DNA of 64,000 bases from positions 170,461,740-170,525,739 of the forward strand of contig CM043944.1 in assembly GCA_014529385.2 (NCBI GenBank). The letters are read 5' to 3'. The DNA comes from Adiantum capillus-veneris (taxonomy: Eukaryota; Streptophyta; Polypodiopsida; Polypodiales; Pteridaceae). Made by a program: the position numbers and the translations under genes. Under the pieces are notes generated by a model. That model worked only from the letters and a program-made list of their open reading frames with translations, did no database searches and was not told where the DNA came from. This document shows positions 34,129 to 45,202 of the stretch, in pieces. Positions within the stretch are counted from its first letter, which is position 1; each line of letters begins with the position of its first letter.

Positions 34129-35071
34129 AATATCTCTAGCTCAGATCTTTAAACACCATGGATTGCCAAAGACCATTGTCAGCGATAGAGATCCCCGCAT
34201 GACTAGTTTATTTTGGCAGGCATTGTTCGAAAACTTGGGAACTAAGCTTGATTTTTCATCAGCTTATCATCCTCAAACAGATGGTCAAAGCGAAATCGCT
34301 AATGCCACTGTTCTAGATCTCCTCAAGTGCTATGTTTCGGAACGACAATCCGAATGGGAACAGTACTTACCAATAGTTGAGTTTGCGTATAATACTACCA
34401 TACATTCCTCAACTGGTAAATCTCCCTTCGAAATTATTTATGGGAAGCCACTCTTACTTCCTATTATGGTGACCAAAGAAAACATCTTCGCCGCAAATGA
34501 ATTTGTGCGCAATATTGATATTGCCCATCAACAAGTAAAGCAAGCGATTCTTCGTACTCAAGAGCAACAGAAGAGAAAAGCAGACAAGTACAGAAGGAAT
34601 CTCAATCTTGAAAAAGTACAATATGTCCTGCTTCGGTTTGAGAAAGCTAGATTGAAAAAGTGGGTCGGCAAAGAGAAAGTTGTCAAACTTTCCCATAGAT
34701 TTTATGGCCCTTTCAAAATTACAGATAAAGTCAATGACGTGACTTTCAGATTGGATTTGCCTTCTAACTGGCGCATCCATAATGCTTTTCATGTCAGTCT
34801 CCTCCGACCATATGCTGGACCTCCTCCAGTGGCGCCAATACAAGAAGATCCTCCAGAAGTTGAAGAGACTAAGGAAATCCTTCAACCTGAACAGATAATA
34901 CATCACTCGGAGAGACAACTCAAGTCGGGGAGTCTACATCGAAAGTATTTAGTCAAGTTCAAGAATTACACTCCTTTAGATGCAAAGTGGATGACTGAGT
35001 CCGATCTTAAGGACTACCCAGACATCTTGCACAGTTATGTTGACGCTCTACAGTTGAGGTCAACTGTTTAG
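34121..35071 (+). pseudogene. Element D integrase core end and chromodomain
   Basis: The 316 open codons contain HGLPKTIVSDRDPRMTSLFW (second Asp), SAYHPQTDGQSEIANATVLD (Glu region), VEFAYNTTIHSSTGKSPFEI, the GPY/F-type box YGPFKITDKVNDVTFRLDLP, WRIHNAFHVSLLRPYAG, and a chromodomain-like end with ILQPEQIIHHSER, HRKYLVKFKNYTPLDAKWMT and ESDLKDYPDIL. The order is that of plant chromoviruses. This segment is intact, but it is cut off from the upstream pol by a frameshift and LINE-2. The listed start is only the first ATG after the shift; the real protein began in pol. Confidence 0.92.
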
Positions 35072-35639
35072 AACCAAGAGGGATGTAACTAAGTCAGACT
35101 TTGTAAATAATTAATTGATTTACGAGAAAAGAATTATCTAAATAAGAATAGATTTAGCAGTTCTGGGCCTCATGTGCGCCCAAGTTTGGGCCAGTGCACC
35201 TCAGGGAGACCCTAGCAGAAAAATACCCTGAAGCCCTAGTGATTGGGAAATCGGGTCTTCAATAAAGGGGTAGATAGTAGCCTTAGATTTCAGGCTTAGA
35301 AAATTACGCGCGCTAGTGCAAGCATAGGAATGAGATGGGGTCCTTAGAATAATAACCCTGATGCCTGATTATTTTACGGCCTTAGGATAAGTTAGTTAAA
35401 AGTATTCTTAAATGATTTGCGCTAGACCAAATGGCCGGACAAGTGCAAATAGGTAATGCCAGAGCATTGCTGGTATGGCAATGCGCTAGGGAGCATATAA
35501 CGTTTTCATTTGTTGCATCTATGTGTGCAGTTGTGCACTTAATTGCACATTTCATCAACTAGCATAGGATTTTTAAAGTCAAAAGTTGAATGGTTTAAAA
35601 ATTTTAAAGTAAGTGTGCCACTTGGCACACTTTCCCATG

Positions 35640-35642
<3 letters not shown>

Positions 35643-35698
<56 letters not shown>
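35643..35698. repeat. Expanded (TC)n tract in the D 3' LTR
   Basis: About 56 nt of CT repeats upstream of the LTR TATA box; the 5' LTR has about 16 nt of clean repeat at the same place. Confidence 0.9.
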
Positions 35699-35700
<2 letters not shown>

Positions 35701-35857
35701 TCTTCATGCTAGCGCCCCCTCTTCTGGGAGGCTATAAGAGAGCAGCCCCTCCCCCTCTTGCCAGGTTGGCAGTGCACTACCCTCCCCAAGTTGACCATCC
35801 TCTACGCAGTGAAGCTCTCCATTGAAGCTTGAGAGCAGCACCTTGTGGTGTATGTGG

Positions 35858-36525
35858 CAGAGTTACCGGGGAACGCCCCTACCAAGGCTTGGAACGCCGT
35901 TCCGGCGTTCCAACCGGTTGCAGGTGCCCGGAACGGCCAGGCGTTCCGACAGACCAGGGAATACCGGAACTGCAGGGGGGAACGGGGCCGGAACGTCTCG
36001 GAACGGCCCGGAACGGCAGCAATGGTAAGAAAGCATAAAGGGGCAGATTTTGGGTGTGTGTTTTTCCTTATAAATTGCTCCCCCCTCACCCCTTTCCTTC
36101 CCAAATGCAACAAGCCGCAAGGCTCTCTCTCTCTTCCTCTACCCTCGCGCTCGGGCCTCAAGCTCTCTCTCTTGGGCTTACCCTCAATTTTCAACTCTCC
36201 CTTCGTCTCAAGAAGTGAAGCCTCTCTCAAGCTCTGTATCTCAAGCATGCATGTGTCTGTTGTGAACGTACTATGACCGCGCATTACCACACGATGCAAT
36301 CAAGTCATAATAAGGTGGAATGGTATGTTTTTTGTGAGTATTAGAGTCAAAGGACTCTAACACTACTTGTATTCAAAGTTCAAACACACAACGCTAAAAA
36401 TTGCATTATTTGGGTGTTTTTTAATGCCTCCCGTTCCGCGTCGTTCCCGTTTCGGACCCCTTGCCGTTCCCCCGTTCCGCAGGGAGGCCCGTCGCTATTG
36501 CCGTTCCACATTGCGGGTAACTATG
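35858..36525. mobile_element. hAT-type MITE in the D 3' LTR
   Basis: The 668-bp insert is absent from the 5' LTR. It is flanked by an 8-bp TSD GTATGTGG (35850-35857 and 36526-36533) and ends in inverted repeats CAGAGTTACC and GGTAACTATG (9 of 10 match). TSD length and the CA start fit the hAT superfamily. Subterminal 150-bp zones are packed with GGAACG (left) and CGTTCC (right). The middle holds a TATA-like TTATAAATTG and CT-rich sequence but no transposase, so it depends on another element. Confidence 0.9.
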
Positions 36526-37289
36526 GTATGTGGAGCCTCTGAGCACCCATCATCTAGAACAAGGCCTCTCATGGTTGCATGCAGCTTTGGGAGGAGTTTC
36601 ATCGCGTAAAGTAGTAGAAAACTCTTTTTCTCCCTTGTCTAGCTGCTGCAAATTCCATGTTTTCAGCCCCTAATCACTTGTATTAGGGTGAATTTCAGCA
36701 AAGTCTTAATAGAATCTTATTCCCCACTACCTACTCTACACATACATCAAGTTTGGAGCATTTCCATCGCGAAAAGGACCTCCGTTTTGGCATTGGAACG
36801 CGCTCAGGTAACAATTTTTGGTTATGTGCAGAAAATTACAGCAAGCGCGTGTGTGTTTTGCATGTTTCTGTGGTTGGTTGATTGCAGGAATGATTACGTC
36901 CAAAGTGGCACAGTTAGCGGAAGATAGACCCTTATTCGTGAGAGCTTCCGATGAGTTTTGTGGAAGGTAGACTCTCCCCTACAAGAGCTTCCCAAAATCT
37001 CGCAGAAGAGGATAGATCCTCTCAGTAGTCAGAGAGCAGTTCTTCTACTCTCTCAGTCAGAAGCACAAAAAGGCCAAGAAAGAATAGAGGACGGGCTTTC
37101 GCCCCGTTCCTGTGCTTGTAAAGATTCTCCCTTAGTAATAAAGATATTCTCTTTATGGGGGGGGACCAGCCCATCTTTTGGTCCCCAATGAAGTGTCAAG
37201 CTTTCTCTCTCTCTCTCTCTCTAATTCTCTTGAGTGTTTGAAGTACAATTAATAGTCAGTTTACGCTTCCGAATTTTTGTGACAATCAG

Positions 37290-37817
37290 CCTGGCGACAA
37301 CAGAATCCATAGCATTTTTGCAATAGAAACCAAATCTGCCCTAGCGTTTTTGGATCAGCCTCAAGCTCTAGCGTTTTGCAGTTTTCAGCCTTACGACATT
37401 GTGATATGGCCCTTGCAGGAGTAGATCTTTACCGCATCGTTTCCCCCGCAATAGATCAGCCCTAGCGTTAGCAGAAACATCAGACCTAGCCTAGCGTTTT
37501 TGCATTGGCAGACCTACATTAGCGTTTTGCAGATTCTCTGCGAACAGAAGTACCCTCTACATCAGCGTTTTCAGTTTTCAGCAGATAGATTCCGCACCGT
37601 AGCCCCAAACCTCGCAGATCTCACCTTCCCGCAGTAGATCCTCGCCGCACGGTCAGATCAGCCAGCGTTTGTAGATTCAGCCCGCTATTCGTAGATTTCA
37701 GCCCGTCTCGTCGTTGTCCTCATTGTTGTCGACATCGTCGGAAAGTCCATTGCATTATAGAGATTTGTGCAATCAATAGTAGACCGCTCTCGCCATAGAG
37801 AGTGGGGCCTTCGGAGG
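37290..37817 (+). repeat. C-old 5' LTR, second part
   Basis: It resumes after the D TSD and is collinear with the 3' LTR of the same element at 44350-44970 (GCAACAGAAACCAAATCTGC versus GCAATAGAAACCAAATCTGC, CATCGTTTCCCC, GTAGACCGCTCTCGCCATAG). It carries repeated CCTAGCGTTTTTG words. It ends at a deletion that removes the LTR end and primer site. Confidence 0.85.
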
Positions 37818-38013
37818 AGCGTCCGTGGGAAAGAGAAGAGCTCGGGTAAGAGAAGATCCTTCTCTAACACAGATTGCAAGCTAAAGAAGAACCTCAAGAA
37901 CTCACGAACCTCAAGACCCTCAAGAACCCAAGAAACCAAGAACCACAAGAACTCAATTTCCTCGCAAACTTAAGAACCCAAGACTTCAGTGTATGGTCAT
38001 CACCTGAAGCGGA

Positions 38014-38995
38014 ATGGATACTTCCCATGGAGGTGATGAGCATGAGGGTGGTGAAGAAGAATTTTCCCCACCAGGAGGTTTTTCCGACCCTCCCCGTTTC
38101 TCATCTACGCCAAGGATTGTACCAAATCCTATGGAGGCTTTGGTCACGATGATGATGGGCAGGATGATACAACGAGAAGCGCAACGCGCCGCCTTGGAGC
38201 GCGAGTGTGAAGAAAGAAAGGCAATCTTGGATCGTGAACACGAAGTAAGAATGTCAGTCTTAGAGCGTGAGCGCGAGCAAGCACGCGTGGCGGCTGAAGA
38301 AAGAAAAGCAGAATTGGATCGCGAGCGCAAAGAAAGAAAAGCCGAATTGGATCTCGAGCGCGAAGAGAGACGGTTAGCCTTGGAGCGCGAGCGTGACCAA
38401 GCGCGCTTGGCGGCCGAAGATAGACGAGCAGCCTTGAAGTTAGAGCGTGAAGCGCAGAGAGACCAATGCATGCAAGAGTTGGTCCTATTGTTTTCTAATG
38501 TGCAGGCACAGATTGAAAAGAATCAGGAGAAGGAGACTCTCTCAGTCTTTTCTTCTTCAAAGCACGACACACATGATTTGTACGATCAAGATGTGATTAT
38601 TCACGAGCATGATGATTTGCATGATAAGGTTGTGATTGTTCACAAGGATGATGGTTTAGTTGATACTTTTTCTAGTGAAGCTAACCTCATTGCAAATTCG
38701 ATCAATCACGAAGAACGGATCTTGGCTCTCGAGTCGAGGTCTCAAAAGCCCCCACAGGAAGTATTATGTGTTCGAATGATTAGTCAGCACGCATCGTTTG
38801 AGTGTTTCATTCGTGATATTTTCCTGTATTTTAGTCACCGTCCTTATGTGATCCCTTTTCATAAGCATGCCATATGGTACGATGAACACGATTCACTCAT
38901 GAATGAGCACGGATGTATGCGGATTACTCATGAAAAGATGAAATGTTTGCATTCAAGGAATTCACATTCCATGTCTCTTCCTTCGCATGACACAG
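38014..38995 (+). CDS. C-old internal protein: coiled coil joined to conserved C-family domain (unknown function)
   Basis: The open frame reads MDTSHGGDEHEGGEEEFSPP, then a long Glu/Arg/Ala coiled coil (about residues 50-155, with AALERECEERKAILDREHEV and similar heptads). Next is an Asp/His-rich stretch (HDTHDLYDQDVIIHEHDD) and a segment with FIRDIFLYFSHRPYVIPFHK and CMRITHEKMKCLHSRNSHSM. Compared with the longer C element at 49754-55448, the gag capsid core, zinc knuckle and protease are missing in frame. The listed frame ends at the LTR of C-short1; the original continues at 43381. I do not recognise the C-terminal part. An upstream ATG (37993) is cut off by a TGA. Confidence 0.7.
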
Positions 38996-40217
38996 TGTCA
39001 CGTGCACATCTAACCCTATGTGTACGTGGACAAGCTACTTCATGACATGGATTCAATTCAGTTCAATTCAGCTAGCCTAGCTTAGGAAGCGATCTGGCAC
39101 TTTTGTGAGTCTGTTTGTAGACCATGCATGTCTAGACACTTAGATTAGATGCATATCCTCTAGTTTTACACAACATGATCATCAGATTTCCATCAGAACC
39201 CCTAAGGAGCATTTTTACAGTGCATAGACCTATTTTCCCTATTTTTGACATTTTTCACTTATTATTTTTAAGTGATTTTTGTTGGGAACTGGGTAGGGCA
39301 ATTTAGCAAGCCAAGTACATAAGAAACCTAGCGCTAGCACTTTCTAGTAGAAGAGGCAGCAGGAACTTCGCGTTCAACAGGCACCTTCTCAGCAAGACCA
39401 CCTTTCCGCAACCGACCTAGCGTTTTGAAGTTTTCAGCCCATCTGAAAGCCTAGCGTTTTTGCATGACAGATCAGCCCTAGCATTAGCAGATTCCATAGC
39501 AACATAGCAGATCAGCCCTAGCGTTAGCAGATTTCTCCAGCAGGATAGAACCAGCCCTAGCGTTTTTGGTTTGCAGATCAGCCTCGGCATTGTGCAGATC
39601 CATCGTGACCGAATCTCAGTAAGCACCAGCGTTTTCAGTTTTCAGCAGTCAGACATCGCAGTCAAAGTCCCAAACCTTGCAGATCTCACCATCCCGCAAC
39701 AGATCCTCGTCGCACGGCAGATCCAGCACAGTTTGCAGATTCAGCCCGGAAAACGGAGATTTTAGTATCTGCGTTTTGAGCGCGTCGTCGTTGCATCGTT
39801 GTCATCGCCGTCATCACCGACATAGAGTCAGAATTCAGCAGATACAAGCTTTGCAGATTTCGGCCCTTAGCATTTTCAGATGTAAGCCCGTCTCGTCGTC
39901 GTCCTCATCGTCGTCGACATCGTCGGGAAATCCAAGCATTGTAGAGATTTGTGCAATCAATAGTAGACCGCTCTCGCCATAGAGAGTCGGGCCTTCGGAG
40001 GAGGGTTTGACAACATTCTGGTGTCGCATGCTTCTCTTTCTATCTCTCAGTCTCAGCACCTTCATTCACAGTGTTTGCCACTTTATTTTGTGATCATTTG
40101 TACTCTCTCGCTAAAGGAACGGAAGGCTCTTTCTTCCGTAAGTAAAAGGAACCTTGAGCACAGTTCGGAGCACTCATCTTGAGCAAAGTTCAACATTCAC
40201 TTCCGCTGCACCTTACA
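38996..40217 (+). repeat. C-short1 5' LTR
   Basis: It runs from TGTCACGTGCACATC to GCACCTTACA. It includes a TATA-like TACATAAG (39316) followed by CCTAGCGCTAGC, and a long zone (39410-39900) with many CCTAGCGTTTT or CAGATCAGCCCTAGCG words. The last 200 bp have CACAGTTCGGAGCACTCATC, also seen in every other C LTR. Confidence 0.93.
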
Positions 40218-40218
40218 T

Positions 40219-40230
40219 TGGTATCAGAGC
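40219..40230 (+). other. C-short1 primer-binding site
   Basis: TGGTATCAGAGC, one base after the LTR, matches initiator Met-tRNA. Confidence 0.95.
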
Positions 40231-40680
40231 TTTGGCAGTGTTCTGTATCACTCAAGGAAAGAACCACAAGAACCACATATTTTTTTTGCTTGTTGCGATC
40301 GCACGTAACCCAAGTCCACTTGGGCGTGTCGATTCCTAATCGTGTTTTTGAAGAGTACAGGAAACCCAAGAAAGGACTTGTTCAGCCTCCCCTTGTTTCC
40401 CTCCCCTTGTTTCTCTTTTCACTTATTGAGAGCGGACCGTGCACTTAGCGGTTGGCCAATCGACGTGAGGTGGGAAAAAGCAACCTTGGTCTGAGCGCAA
40501 GGCCGCCAAGGGGTGCGCCCGCCGGAAAGAGAGGAGCTCGGGTGAAGAGAAGATCCTTCTCTAACACAGATTGCAAGCGAAAGAAGAACCTCAAGAACCT
40601 TAAGAACTCAAGACCCTCAAGAACCCAAGAACCACAAGACCCCAAGTTCCTCGTGAACTTAAGAACCCAAGATTTTAGTG

Positions 40681-42196
40681 TATGGTCATTACCCGAAGCG
40701 GAATGGATATTTCGCATGGAGGTGATGAGCATGGCAGTGGCGAAGAAGAATTTTCCCCACCATGAGGTTTTTCTGACCCTCCCCCTTCTCCATCTACGCC
40801 AAGGATTGCACTAACTCCTATGGAGGCTTTCGACAAGATGATGATAGACAGGAAGCTAGAAAGCGACAAAAGAATGGCCGCTATAGAGCGTAAATACGAA
40901 GAAAGAATGGCAGCCATTGCACGTGAACGCGAAGAAAGAATGGCAGCCGTAGAGTGTGAGAGCGAGCAAGCACGCTTGGAAGCCAAAGAAAGACAAGCGG
41001 AATTGGATTGTGAGCGCGAAGAAAGACAAGTAGAATTTGATCGCGAGAACAAAGCGATGAGCGACCAACACATGCAAGAGTTGTTCCGACTCTTTTCTAA
41101 TGTGCAAGTACAGATTGCAAAGGATCACGAGAAGGAGACTCTTTCAGTCTCTTCTTTTATAAAGCATGACACACATGATTTGCTTAATAATGATAAGCAT
41201 AATGATTTGCATGATCAAGATGTGATTACTCACAAGCATGATGATTTACAAGAAAAAGATGTGATTGTTCACAAGGATGATGGTTTAGTTGATGCTTTTT
41301 CTAGCGAAGCTAACTTCGTTGCAGATTCGATCAATCACGAAGAACCGATCTTGGCTCTCGAGTCGAGGTCCACAGAACCCCCACAGGAAGATTCGATCCA
41401 TTACGAAGAACCGATCTTGGCTCTTGAGTCGAGGTCCAAAGCACTCCCACAGGAAGTATGATGTGTTCCAATGATTAGTTAGCACGCATTGTTCGAGTGT
41501 TTCATTCGTGATGCTTTCCTGTATTTTAGTCACCGTCCTTATGTGATCCCTTTCCATAGGCATGACGTATTGTACGATGAGCACGATTCCCTCATGAATG
41601 AGCACGGATGTATGCGGATTACTCATGAAAAGATGAAATGTTTGCACCCAAGGAATTCACATTCCATGTCTCTTCCTTGGCATGACACAGTATCAGAAAG
41701 AGCACAAGAAGGATTGAGCATTAAGCATGGGCATTTCCATTGTGATTTGCCACAGTTGATTGATTTAGATCAGAAAGTCGAGATTTGACCCCATTATTTG
41801 CGTGTGTTTGATGAATGGTTTGGCACTCCGTCACTTTGTTCATTTGCATTGCATGCACAATTTTTTCGAAGGAATAATATTTTTCCAGTCACTTTACATG
41901 GAATGGGTATCTTCATGTTTTTGTGTTGGAAGTGGTTTCAGAAATTTTCATCCTCGGAGATTCTTGAAGAAGGTAGACGCATGACTATAGACGAAGTTGA
42001 AGCATTGAAGGGACCACAAATGACTTTGTGTCCCTTTCGGCGCGGCCCAAAGAGCAAGCTTTGCAGACCTTTATGAAGTTCAAGTATTGCACGACCCGCA
42101 CAGCAGAGTGGGCCGGCGAAGAGTCCTTTCCAGGATTCCGGATGTTATTGGCAATCTCCCTCAATGCCATTCAGTTCGGTACCGGTACCTCACTTT
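40681..42196 (+). pseudogene. C-short1 internal protein (coiled coil plus conserved C domain)
   Basis: The frame opens MVITRSGMDISHGGDEHGSG and meets a TGA at 40764. From 40820 a coiled coil (KMAAIERKYEERMAAIAR-type heptads) is open to 41461, with HDTHDLLNNDKHNDLHDQDV and two copies of an EEPILALESRS unit. A TGA (41460) then breaks it before FIRDAFLYFSHRPYVIPFHR, HSMSLPWHDTVSERAQEGLS, KHGHFHCDLPQLIDLDQK and FPVTLHGMGIFMFLCWKWFQ (about 41890-41945). It ends with MTIDEVEALKGPQMTL and, in another frame, SFPGFRMLLAISLNAIQFGT. It parallels C-old residue by residue. Function unknown. Confidence 0.7.
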
Positions 42197-42209
42197 GAAA
42201 AGGAGGGGA

Positions 42210-43380
42210 TGTCACGTACACATCTAACCCTATGTGTACATGAGCAAGCTACTTCATGACATTGATTCAGTTCAATTAGCCTAGCTTAGGAAGTGATCTG
42301 GCACTTTTGTGAGTCTGTTCGTAGACCGCGGATGTCTAGACACTTAGATTAGATGCATATCCTCTGGTTGCACACAGCAGGATCATCAGATTTCCATCAG
42401 AATCCATCAGGAGCGTTTTTACAGTGCATAGACCTATTTTCCCTATTTTTGACATTTTTCACTTATTATTTTTAAGTGACTTTTGTTGGGAACTGGGTAG
42501 GGCAATTTAGCAAGCCAAGTACAGAAACCTAGCGCTAGCACTTTATGGTAGAAGAGGCAGTAGGACCTTCGCGTTCAACAGGCACCTTCTCAGCAAGACC
42601 ACCTTCCCGCAACCGACTTAGCGTTTTCAACCCATCTGAAAGCCTAGCGTTTTTGCATGACAGATCAGCCCCGGCGATAGCAAGATAGCAGATCAGCCCT
42701 AGCGTTAGCAGATTCCATAGCAACATAGCAGATCAGCCCTAGCGTTAGCAGATTCCACAGCAACACAGCAGATCAGCCCTAGCGTTAGTAGATTTCTCCA
42801 GCAGGACAGAACCAGCCCTAGCGTTTTTGGTTTGTAGATCAGCCTCGGTGTTTTCAGTTTTCAACAGTGAGACATTGCAGTAGAAGTCCCAAACCTCGCA
42901 GATCTCGCCATCCCGCAGCAGATCCTCGCCGCACGGTCAGATTCAGCGCAGTTTGCAGATTCATCCCGGAAAACGCAGATTTCAGCATCTGCGTTTTCAA
43001 CGTGTCGTCGTTGCATCGTCGTCATCGCCGTCATCACCAATATAGAGTCAATTCAGTAGATACAAGATTTGCAGATTTCAGCCCGTCTCGTCGTCGACAT
43101 CGTTGGCAAGTCCAAGCATTGTAGAGATTTGTGCAATCAATAGTAGACCGCTCTCGCCATAGAGAGTGGGGCCTTCGGAGGAGGGTTTGACAACATTCTG
43201 GTGTCGTATTCTTCTCTTTTATCTCTCAGTCTCAGCACCTTCATTCATAGTGTTTGCCACTTTATTTTGTGATCATTTGTACTCTCTCTCTAAAGGAACG
43301 GAAGGCTCTGCCTTCCGTAAGTAAAAGGAACCTTGAGCACAGTTCGGAGCACTCATCTTGAGCAAAGTTCAACATTCACT
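42210..43380 (+). repeat. C-short1 3' LTR (end truncated)
   Basis: It starts TGTCACGTACACATC; here the G-box is CACGTA. It has three tandem units of about 50 bp with CAGATCAGCCCTAGCGTTAG (42683, 42732, 42772). It stops at CAACATTCACT, about 15-20 bp short of the usual TTACA end. Confidence 0.9.
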
Positions 43381-43886
43381 ACAGTCTCAGAAAAAGCACA
43401 AGAAGGATTGAGCATCAAGCATCGGCATTTCCATTGTGATTGCCACAGTTGATAGATTTAGATCAGAAAGACAAGTTTTGATTCCATTGTTTGCGTGTGT
43501 TTGATGAACGGTTTGGCACTCTGTCTATATGTTCATCTACATTGCATGCACAGTCTTTAAAGAGGACTAGAATTTTTCCAGTCACTTTACATGGAATTTG
43601 TATGTTCATGTTTTTGTGTTGGAAGTGGTTTCAGGAATTTTTATCCTTGGAGATTGTTGAAGAAGGTGGACGCATGACTATAGACGAAGTTGAAGCATTG
43701 AAGGAGCCACATATGACTTTGTGTTGCTTTCGACGCGGCCCAAAGAAGCAAGCGTTGCAGACCTTTATGAAGTTCAAGTATCGCATGACCCACGCATCAG
43801 AGTGGCCCGACGAAGAGTCCTTTCCAGGATTCCAGACGTTGTTGGCGATCTCCCTCGACGCCATACAGTTTGGTACTAGTACCTGA
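43381..43886 (+). pseudogene. C-old internal protein, C-terminal part
   Basis: It resumes from 38995 with SEKAQEGLSIKHRHFHCDLP-like sequence (one base missing near 43441). An open frame from 43491 follows: MRVFDERFGTLSICSSTLHA, IFPVTLHGICMFMFLCWKWF, MTIDEVEALKEPHMTLCCFR and WPDEESFPGFQTLLAISLDA, ending AIQFGTST just before the polypurine tract. This is the best preserved end of the unknown C-family protein. The hydrophobic stretch MFMFLCWKWF could be a membrane or packing helix (inference). Confidence 0.7.
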
Positions 43887-43895
43887 AGGAGGGGA

Positions 43896-45197
43896 TGTCA
43901 CGTGCACATCTAACCCTATGTGTACGTGGACAAGCTACTTCATGACAAGGGTTCAGTTCAGTTAGCTTAGGAAGTGTTCTGGCACTTTTGTGAGTCTGTT
44001 TGCAGATCGTGCATGTCCAAGCACTTAAGAGTAGATGCATATCCTCTGGTTGCACATAACATGATCATCTGATTACCATCAGAACCCATCAGGAGCAGTT
44101 TTGCAATGCACAAACCTATTTTCCCTATTTTAGCCATTTTTCACTTATTATTAATAAGTGACTTTGTTGGGAAACTGGGTAGGGCAAATTGACCATGTAT
44201 ATAAGAAAACCTAGCGCTAGCGATTTCTGGGAGAAGAGCCAGCAGGGACCAGGCGTCCGACAATGCACCTTCTCAGCAAGACTTCCCCGGCAAGAGGACC
44301 TAGCGTTTTCAACCACAAGAATCAACCAACGCTTTTTTATCAACTGCAGATCAGCTTGGCGAGAGCAGAATTCATAGCGTTTTTGCAACAGAAACCAAAT
44401 CTGCCTTAGCGTTTTTGAATCAGCCTCAAGCTCTAGCGTTTTGCAGATTTCAGCCTTGCGACATCGCGACATGGCCCTTGCGGTAGCAGATCTTCACCGC
44501 ATCGTTTCCCCTGCCCGACAGATCAGCCCTAGCAATAGCAGAAACAACAGGCCTAGCCTAGTGTTTTTGCATTTGCAGACCTACATCAACGTTTTGCAGA
44601 TTCTCTGCGACAGAAGTACCCTCTACATCAGCGTTTTCAGTTTTCAGCAGATAGATTCCGCACCGCAGCCCCCAAACCTCGCAGATCTCACCTTCCCGCA
44701 ATAGATCCTCGCCGCACGATCAGATGAGCCAGCATTTGCAGATTCAGCCCGTTGTTCGCAGATTTTAGCATCTGCGTTTTCAACGCGTCGTCACCGCCGT
44801 CGTCACCAACATAGAGTCAGAATTCAACAAATACAAGATTTGCAGATTTCAGCCATTAGCGTTTTCAGATTTCAGCCCGTCTCGTCGTCGTCGACATCAT
44901 CGGAAAGTCCATTGCATTGTAGAGATTTGTGCAATCAATAGTAGACCGCTCTCGCCATAGAGAGTGGGGCTTTCGGAGAAGGGGGTTTGACAACATTTTG
45001 GTGTCGTATTCTTCTCTCTCTATCTCTCAATCTCAGTACCTTCATTCACAGTGTTTCCCACTTTGTTTGTGACCACTTGCTCTCTCTCAGTAAAGGAACG
45101 GAAGGCTCTCCCTTCCGTAAGTAAAAGGAACCCTTGAGCACAGTTCGGAGCACTCACCTTGAGCAAAGTTCAACATTCACATCCGTTGCACCTTACA
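43896..45197 (+). repeat. C-old 3' LTR
   Basis: This 1302-bp LTR runs from TGTCACGTGCACATC to GCACCTTACA, then TSD CCTTG. The TATA box TATATAAG (44198-44205) is followed by CTAGCGCTAGCG. It is the most complete C LTR of the plus-strand copies. Confidence 0.93.
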
Positions 45198-45202
45198 CCT
45201 TG

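Larger units (their letters stand above)
24001..37284 (+). mobile_element. Element D: full-length Ty3/gypsy chromovirus-like element with long LTRs
   Basis: It has a TSD ATCAG (23996-24000 and 37285-37289), TG...CA ends, a primer site at 26961 and a polypurine tract before 35084. LTRs are 2959 bp (5') and 2201 bp (3'); the difference is a deletion of about 1.44 kb and a 668-bp hAT-type insertion in the 3' copy. The coding order is gag-protease in one 599-codon frame, then RT, RNase H, integrase and a chromodomain. LINE-2 lies between the RNase H and integrase parts. It inserted in the 5' LTR of C-old. Confidence 0.95.
35084..37284 (+). repeat. Element D 3' LTR
   Basis: It follows the polypurine tract AAGAGGGA (35076-35083). 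It matches the 5' LTR except for a deletion of about 1.44 kb (equivalent to 24213-25657), an expanded (TC)n tract (35643-35698) and the hAT-type insertion at 35858-36525. The poly(A) signal and hairpin (37161-37186) are kept. It ends GTGACA followed by TSD ATCAG. Confidence 0.93.
38996..43380 (+). mobile_element. C-short1: younger C-family short element inside C-old
   Basis: The 5' LTR is 38996-40217 (1222 bp), primer site 40219-40230, internal 40231-42197, polypurine tract AAAAGGAGGGGA (42198-42209) and 3' LTR 42210-43380, which lacks the last 15-20 bp. The target sequence of C-old (GACACAG then TCTCAG) continues across it; ACAG is kept on both sides, as expected of a TSD partly lost by the 3' deletion. 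It has no gag core, protease or pol. Confidence 0.88.
23541..45197 (+). mobile_element. Element C-old: C-family short element, split by D and by a younger C
   Basis: TSD CCTTG flanks it exactly (23536-23540 and 45198-45202). Pieces: 5' LTR 23541-24000 plus 37290-37817; internal 37818-38995 and 43381-43895; 3' LTR 43896-45197 (1302 bp). D occupies 24001-37289 (with its TSD) and C-short1 occupies 38996-43380. A deletion near 37817 removes the 5' LTR end and primer site, joining CTTCGGAGGAG to GTCCGTGGGAAAG of the leader. It has no pol. Confidence 0.9.
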
